Source: UBA1049 sp964525815
GTDB lineage: Bacteria > Bacillota > Clostridia > Oscillospirales > CAG-382
Direction of reading: 5' to 3'
NCBI GenBank assembly: GCA_964525815.1
Contig: CAZGJQ010000064.1
Span: 1 to 11,068 of the forward strand
DNA: 11,068 nt
The position numbers and the translations under genes are program-made. This document shows positions 7,138 through 11,068 of the stretch, in pieces; positions within the stretch are counted from its first letter, which is position 1; every line of letters begins with the position of its first letter. The notes below the pieces were generated by a model. It searched no databases and had not been told where the DNA came from. It was given only the letters and a program-made list of their open reading frames with translations.

Positions 7138-9105
7138 TTATATGTTAATAGTATAATCATCATACCACTCATGTGGTGGCAACGTTGAATTGTATGCCTG
7201 CTCAAAAATAGTGTATAATTCTTTATACTTTCTTTGGTTTATTACAATTTTCTTAAGTTCAGAAGTTTGTAATGGAATAATCTTCATACCCGTAACGCTA
7301 TTTGTATGATCTTGCGAATCATAATAAGGCATATACTTTCTTCCTCTAAAATCAGCAATTACATTTATATTAAGAAAATTAGTAGCAAAAACACAATAAC
7401 TATTACTATTTCCCATTCTGATTAAGTGATTGCCTAAGTGTCTTGATACGGGTTCCATTTCCATTCTGCGTTGGTTTGTACTATCAGCAAGAGTCGCTTC
7501 TAAAAGCAAAGTATGAGCAGGGTAATGTTCTGTTTCAGCATATTCATATACTATATCTGCTTCGCCACCTGCTGCGTGTGTTTTAGGTAGCAAATCTGCG
7601 TCAAGTGATAGTTTTAAGTAGTCAAGCAGCTTGCCTTGTCTTTCGCTTGTTTTGTACCATAAAATGCCTAATACATACTCAAAAATTGTAGGCACATCAG
7701 CATTATCTGTAACCATATTTCTTATTTCTGTATCATTGCGACGTTCGAAGCAATCTAATAATGTTAAAATGCTTTCATCTGTAAACTTACTGTCTATTAA
7801 GTGTTGTAGTCTTGTGTAACGATTATCTTCAAGTACAACACGAGCTTCATCAATAGTTGTTACATTTGTTCCAAGTTCTGCATTAACACCGTTAATAACC
7901 GCTGGAGCGTCAACAACAAGGTAATCAGATATTTCTTCAAGAGTACAATTTGCAAAAAGCAAATCACTTTGTGTGTATGCTTCTGCATATAGTTCATCTG
8001 CAACAGAGTTAAAAAAGTGTTTAGGTACTATATCTAATTTAACATTATTATCTTCAAATAAGACGACATCCGTTGTTTTAATATATCTTCTGTTAAGGTC
8101 AAGATAGTCTGCAAGAGTTGCTTTTGCTTTAAACAAGTGCATTATTTTGAAAAACGCTTCTTTGAATTCATTTTCATTTGTAACACTATCAAATAATGTA
8201 TTCTTTTTACAAGCATTTGGTGTTCTGCTAATAGAAGTTTCAGATGTTGTGTTAAAGATATAGCTTCTCCACCATTTCCCGATTTTGACGTCTCTTGTTG
8301 CGGTATACACAAGGGGTAATGCTTCTATATCACCATTTACATAAACCGAATGTAAATGGTGATATAAAGGCAAATAAACCTTATCATAGTTTCTGCTCTT
8401 TCGATTCAAGCCTATTTCACACAATAAAGCCTCATCAACTTCATTATTAATCAACAAAGCTAATGCTGTTCGATAGTTTCCCATATCCATAAGCCTATTT
8501 ATTATGATGTCATCTATCGTTAATCTCTCATCAATTCGGGATAACCCTATATCTCGAACAATTTGAGCGGTATAGATTGGATTTGTACATAATGGTAATA
8601 AATATGTATATTCATCTAAAGACAAATAACCTACTCTTGAAAGCACATGAAGTAAAACAATAAAAGGTCTTACAGTTTCACCATTAATATTATTATAAGT
8701 TTTAAGTAGTTGTTTCAAGTACACATAACTGTCTTTGGGTATTTGAAAGAAATTATCAGTAGAAAAATCATTTGTTGCACTTATGGTTAGCAAAGCTAAT
8801 CCAACTTCAGTGAGTTTTCTTCCATCATCAATCAGTCCTATATCAACCAAACCAGATGTTTTTTCACGGGCATCTTTAGGCTTGTTACCAGCATTTCCTT
8901 CAACAAATCCTTTTGAATGCATAAAATCATAATATCTTGATTGTAGTTCATTATTGCCTGACCATTGTGAATTCTGATTTTCTGTTAAACTCCAAAATTC
9001 ATTCAGGAGGGCAAGTTGCTCTTCGATAGTTTTATTAAAGTTTTTAGTCCTAAAACTTGTTGTGCCTAAGCTCCAACAAAAGCTTTTATATGGTATAGTA
9101 GCCAA
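7138..9105 (-). CDS. AlwI-family type IIS restriction endonuclease
   Basis: The 655-residue nuclease should cut DNA a few bases outside a short asymmetric site unless the site is methylated. The N-terminus (KSFCWSLGTTSFRTKNF, then TIEEQLALL) is typical of the AlwI/PleI/BstNBI group. Residues about 1-350 should hold the DNA-recognition domains. The PD-(D/E)XK core lies near the C-terminus: E476 in FEYVLGILWY, D517 in GGEADIVYEY, E536 in LLLEATL and E549 in RRMEMEPVSRH. The spacing of 13 between the last two glutamates matches what I recall for the BspD6I nickase subunit. The start is TTG at 9105, preceded by a perfect AGGAGG (9113-9118) overlapping the methyltransferase stop codon, so the two are probably translationally coupled. 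It is AT-rich compared with the left part. A 41-nt hairpin palindrome lies within it (8326-8366). The recognition site cannot be read off. Confidence 0.87.
   Translation of the reverse strand: MATIPYKSFCWSLGTTSFRTKNFNKTIEEQLALLNEFWSLTENQNSQWSGNNELQSRYYDFMHSKGFVEGNAGNKPKDAREKTSGLVDIGLIDDGRKLTEVGLALLTISATNDFSTDNFFQIPKDSYVYLKQLLKTYNNINGETVRPFIVLLHVLSRVGYLSLDEYTYLLPLCTNPIYTAQIVRDIGLSRIDERLTIDDIIINRLMDMGNYRTALALLINNEVDEALLCEIGLNRKSRNYDKVYLPLYHHLHSVYVNGDIEALPLVYTATRDVKIGKWWRSYIFNTTSETSISRTPNACKKNTLFDSVTNENEFKEAFFKIMHLFKAKATLADYLDLNRRYIKTTDVVLFEDNNVKLDIVPKHFFNSVADELYAEAYTQSDLLFANCTLEEISDYLVVDAPAVINGVNAELGTNVTTIDEARVVLEDNRYTRLQHLIDSKFTDESILTLLDCFERRNDTEIRNMVTDNADVPTIFEYVLGILWYKTSERQGKLLDYLKLSLDADLLPKTHAAGGEADIVYEYAETEHYPAHTLLLEATLADSTNQRRMEMEPVSRHLGNHLIRMGNSNSYCVFATNFLNINVIADFRGRKYMPYYDSQDHTNSVTGMKIIPLQTSELKKIVINQRKYKELYTIFEQAYNSTLPPHEWYDDYTINI
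8326..8366. repeat. Perfect 17-bp inverted repeat with 7-nt loop inside the endonuclease gene
   Basis: TATATCACCATTTACAT (8326-8342), loop AAACCGA (8343-8349), then the exact reverse complement (8350-8366). In the mRNA it would form an uninterrupted 17-bp hairpin over codons of about residues 247-260 (peptide LYHHLHSVYVNGDI). No T-run follows, so it does not look like an ordinary terminator. Confidence 0.95.
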
Positions 9106-9112
9106 GTCAATC

Positions 9113-9118
9113 CCTCCT
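9113..9118 (-). promoter_or_regulatory. Ribosome binding site of the endonuclease, overlapping the methyltransferase stop
   Basis: AGGAGG on the minus strand lies 7 nt before the TTG start at 9105. It shares bases with the TAG stop (9117-9119) of the upstream methyltransferase. Ribosomes ending on the methyltransferase can feed endonuclease initiation, which ties nuclease production to prior methyltransferase synthesis. Confidence 0.85.
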
Positions 9119-10028
9119 AATAATTTATAATTAATACTTCTTCACTGGAAGATTCTTTATCTTTTGTTTGATAATTTGAATTAGAATAGCTATAATTCAG
9201 TCGTATCGGTTTATACTTATCAGCATTTTTTTTAAGCCAATTCATTAAAATGGTGTTTTCTTTTCCCTTGCTCCTAAGGACATTTGATAAAGCAAATCTA
9301 ATGTTGTTTTCGTGAATATTATCTATAAATAAAAGTAAATCTTTTTCGGTTTCATTTGTCCAACCGCCTTGTTCGTTATATGTTGCACAAGTAATTAAAT
9401 ATGGGGGATCTAAGTATACAAAATCGTTACTATCTAAACTTGAAATATCGAACTCTCTGAAATCTTTGCAGGTAAAACTACTATTTTGATTTTTTATAAC
9501 ATCAATGAACTCGGATAGTTTGTCAGCCATTTTTTTATTGAAATCTCTTTTGCCAACAGGTAAGTTAAATTCGCCTTTAGTATTAAATCTTATTTGATTA
9601 TTAAACGCATATACAATCATTACATAAAGCATAATGTAGTAATAGTAGTCATAGCTTGTCTTAGTATTAAAATCAGCACGTAATTTCAAGAAATTTTCTT
9701 TATTATATTCGCCAAGACCTTTTGCACTCTCACAGCCATAAAAATCATAACTGTTTTTTCTAACCAGTGAAAGTTCGTATTTATCTATAATTTGATAAAT
9801 CCATTCAAAAGTAGATTCTTTGTCTAAGTTCTTGAAAGTGTTGTATAGATACAATAAATGCTCATTTAAGTCGTTATAAATCACTTTATTAGCAGTAATA
9901 TTAACCCCTACATTACACCCGCCGCAAAACAAATCAACAAATGTATCTATATTTTTAGGGAAAAGTGGTAATATCTGTGGTAGCAATTTATATTTACCGC
10001 CTGTGTAATTAAGAGGTGATTGAATCAT
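9117..10028 (-). CDS. D12-class (Dam-like) DNA N6-adenine methyltransferase
   Basis: It transfers a methyl group from S-adenosylmethionine to adenine in DNA. Numbered from the start at 10028 (303 residues), motif X is NYTGGKYKLLP (7-17), motif I is VDLFCGGCNVG (31-41), the Dam-type block FNTKGEFNLPVGKR is at 148-161, and catalytic motif IV is DPPY (207-210). The ATG at 10028 is preferred because it has an AGAGG site 9 nt upstream, lies 4 nt after the stop of the preceding methyltransferase, and begins right before motif X as Dam proteins do. The in-frame ATG at 10076 would add 16 residues and a 44-bp overlap but has no ribosome binding site. It probably protects one strand of the asymmetric site, with the neighbouring methyltransferase protecting the other. 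GC is low. Confidence 0.9.
   Translation of the reverse strand: MIQSPLNYTGGKYKLLPQILPLFPKNIDTFVDLFCGGCNVGVNITANKVIYNDLNEHLLYLYNTFKNLDKESTFEWIYQIIDKYELSLVRKNSYDFYGCESAKGLGEYNKENFLKLRADFNTKTSYDYYYYIMLYVMIVYAFNNQIRFNTKGEFNLPVGKRDFNKKMADKLSEFIDVIKNQNSSFTCKDFREFDISSLDSNDFVYLDPPYLITCATYNEQGGWTNETEKDLLLFIDNIHENNIRFALSNVLRSKGKENTILMNWLKKNADKYKPIRLNYSYSNSNYQTKDKESSSEEVLIINY
9982..9996. repeat. Direct repeat shared by the two methyltransferase genes, copy 1
   Basis: The 15-nt AGCAATTTATATTTA also occurs, identical, at 10997-11011. In both genes it encodes the KYKLL part of motif X. It may reflect a shared ancestor, constraint on the motif, or common codon choice in AT-rich DNA. Confidence 0.6.
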
Positions 10029-10032
10029 ATAA

Positions 10033-11068
10033 TCAAGCCTCTTTTCTGCAGGTACATAGGAATAATCTTTCTGCATTATCTGTTCTGTTTGACTTGCCTG
10101 TTGTAAACGCTTTATAGTTTTCAGAAAAGACCTTGACAGTTCCTTTTTCTTCTAAAATTCGCATAATATCTTCGTCAGATATTTTTGCGTTAGAGCGTCC
10201 GTTTCCTTTAGTTGACATATTGTTATATGAAAACAAAATATACTTAGCATTTATATTTTTGATGAGTTCTTCAAAAGCTTCAGTTGCACTTTGAGTGCAA
10301 TATTTGCTTTTTATTGAAGTTCTATCCATCTTCTTTGCAACACCAAAAACTTTAGGTTTTTCCCATTTCGCTACATTTTCAAGCAAGTGATACGCATCAC
10401 AATATTGGCGAGAATTGTAAGGAGGGTCAATGTAAACTAAGTCTGCAACAATGTCTTTTACAAGTTCGTTCGCGTCTAAGTTAAAGCACTGGTTATTTGC
10501 CTTGTTATAAACCTCTGCTAAAGGAACAAATAGTTCTAATGACGAATCAAAAATTTCCCCTTTTCTATATGCATCATAATGCCCACAAGTTTTTGCTATT
10601 TTATCCATTGCATACAAGAGAGAAGTAATTAAAATTGCACGTTCTCTCTCATTCAAATTTGCACTTTTATAATTTTCTTCAATATCTTCTCTAATGACAC
10701 CAATTTTAGAACAATCTTTTTTACTAAAATAAGTATCTGAGAAGTTTTTAGTCATATAATTTACTTTATATTCATCTATCGAATTATACTTCATTACATA
10801 ATCTATAATCTTTTGAGTGTCGTATTCTTGGTGACCAAACCATGCGAAATTACAAATGTAATTGCTATACATTAAATCGTTTGTTATAATTGTTTTATAT
10901 GTAAAAGCAGACGATACTGCACCTGTTCCTGCAAAAATATCCGCTACCGATTCAATATCGGGGCACTCCTCTTGCACCACACCTGCAATAAATGGCAGCA
11001 ATTTATATTTATTTCCTAAGTATCTTCTATTGTTAATCAACGAAGTTTTATATAATTTTTTATCTATT
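10033..11068 (-). CDS. D12-class DNA N6-adenine methyltransferase (5' end beyond window)
   Basis: First gene of the cassette in transcription order. Numbered from a TTG at 11040, motif X is RRYLGNKYKLLPFI (5-18), motif I is ADIFAGTG (33-40) and catalytic motif IV is DPPY (205-208, in YIDPPYNSRQY). The C-terminal half holds YHLLENVAKW, SYNNMS, RSNAKISDEDI and YKAFTTGKS, a signature of one sub-branch of D12 adenine methyltransferases distinct from the Dam-like neighbour. The frame stays open from 11040 to the window edge (about nine more codons, IDKKLYKTS), and the TTG has no ribosome binding site, so the true start most likely lies outside. Together with the second methyltransferase it fits a type IIS system with a separate enzyme for each strand. 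The target sequence is unknown. The operon promoter must also lie beyond the window. Confidence 0.88.
   Translation of the reverse strand, partial: IDKKLYKTSLINNRRYLGNKYKLLPFIAGVVQEECPDIESVADIFAGTGAVSSAFTYKTIITNDLMYSNYICNFAWFGHQEYDTQKIIDYVMKYNSIDEYKVNYMTKNFSDTYFSKKDCSKIGVIREDIEENYKSANLNERERAILITSLLYAMDKIAKTCGHYDAYRKGEIFDSSLELFVPLAEVYNKANNQCFNLDANELVKDIVADLVYIDPPYNSRQYCDAYHLLENVAKWEKPKVFGVAKKMDRTSIKSKYCTQSATEAFEELIKNINAKYILFSYNNMSTKGNGRSNAKISDEDIMRILEEKGTVKVFSENYKAFTTGKSNRTDNAERLFLCTCRKEA
10997..11011. repeat. Direct repeat shared by the two methyltransferase genes, copy 2
   Basis: Identical to the 15 nt at 9982-9996 and again encoding KYKLL of motif X. The copies lie about 1 kb apart in the same orientation. 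Confidence 0.6.

Noticed and set aside
10284..10300. TTGCACT-TTG-AGTGCAA small inverted repeat in the first methyltransferase
   Set aside because: A 7-bp stem within conserved coding sequence (KYCTQSATEAF) is short enough to occur by chance.
1..11068. Avoidance of GGATC or GAGTC sites as a clue to the restriction target
   Set aside because: Both motifs occur in the window (for example GGATC near 1465 and 9407, GAGTC near 7489), so there is no visible depletion and the counts are too small to be informative.

Overview
The window looks like a Gram-positive, Clostridia-like chromosome (Firmicutes). This rests on strong AGGAGG-type ribosome binding sites, TTGACA-17-TATAAT promoters, a secreted-type DUF4855 protein, a pneumococcal GH20C-like cytoplasmic hexosaminidase and a PPDK_N protein with a KaiC-like front end. 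No species call is possible from the sequence alone.

Left part, 1-6925, moderate GC (28 of 60 bases in 3001-3060, counted by hand). A 5'-truncated DUF4855 protein with a C-terminal cadherin/Ig-like domain (+) meets a GH20 beta-N-acetylhexosaminidase (-) across a strong bidirectional terminator at 907-936. The hexosaminidase and an 857-residue protein with a KaiC-like domain, a pyruvate-phosphate-dikinase ATP-grasp domain and an uncharacterised C-terminal domain are transcribed divergently from two well-formed promoters at 2847-2928. The 857-residue gene converges with deoC (deoxyribose-phosphate aldolase), with only 5 bp between stop codons and a small hairpin across the junction. deoC and a 173-residue protein of unknown function again diverge from back-to-back promoters at 6208-6268. 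A tRNA-Leu(UAG) starts 7 bp after that ORF and is followed by a strong intrinsic terminator.

Right part, 6926-11068, clearly AT-rich (17 of 60 GC in 9601-9660). It holds a three-gene restriction-modification cassette on the minus strand. In transcription order it is a D12-class adenine methyltransferase (5' end beyond the window), a second Dam-like D12-class adenine methyltransferase, and an AlwI-family (type IIS) restriction endonuclease translated from a TTG start. Two methyltransferases with one AlwI-like nuclease fit an asymmetric recognition site whose two strands are methylated separately. The change in composition directly beyond a tRNA 3' end suggests horizontal acquisition, but no integrase or second attachment site lies in the window.

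The most unexpected signal is a perfect 17-bp inverted repeat with a 7-nt loop (8326-8366) inside the endonuclease coding sequence. No gene call explains it.
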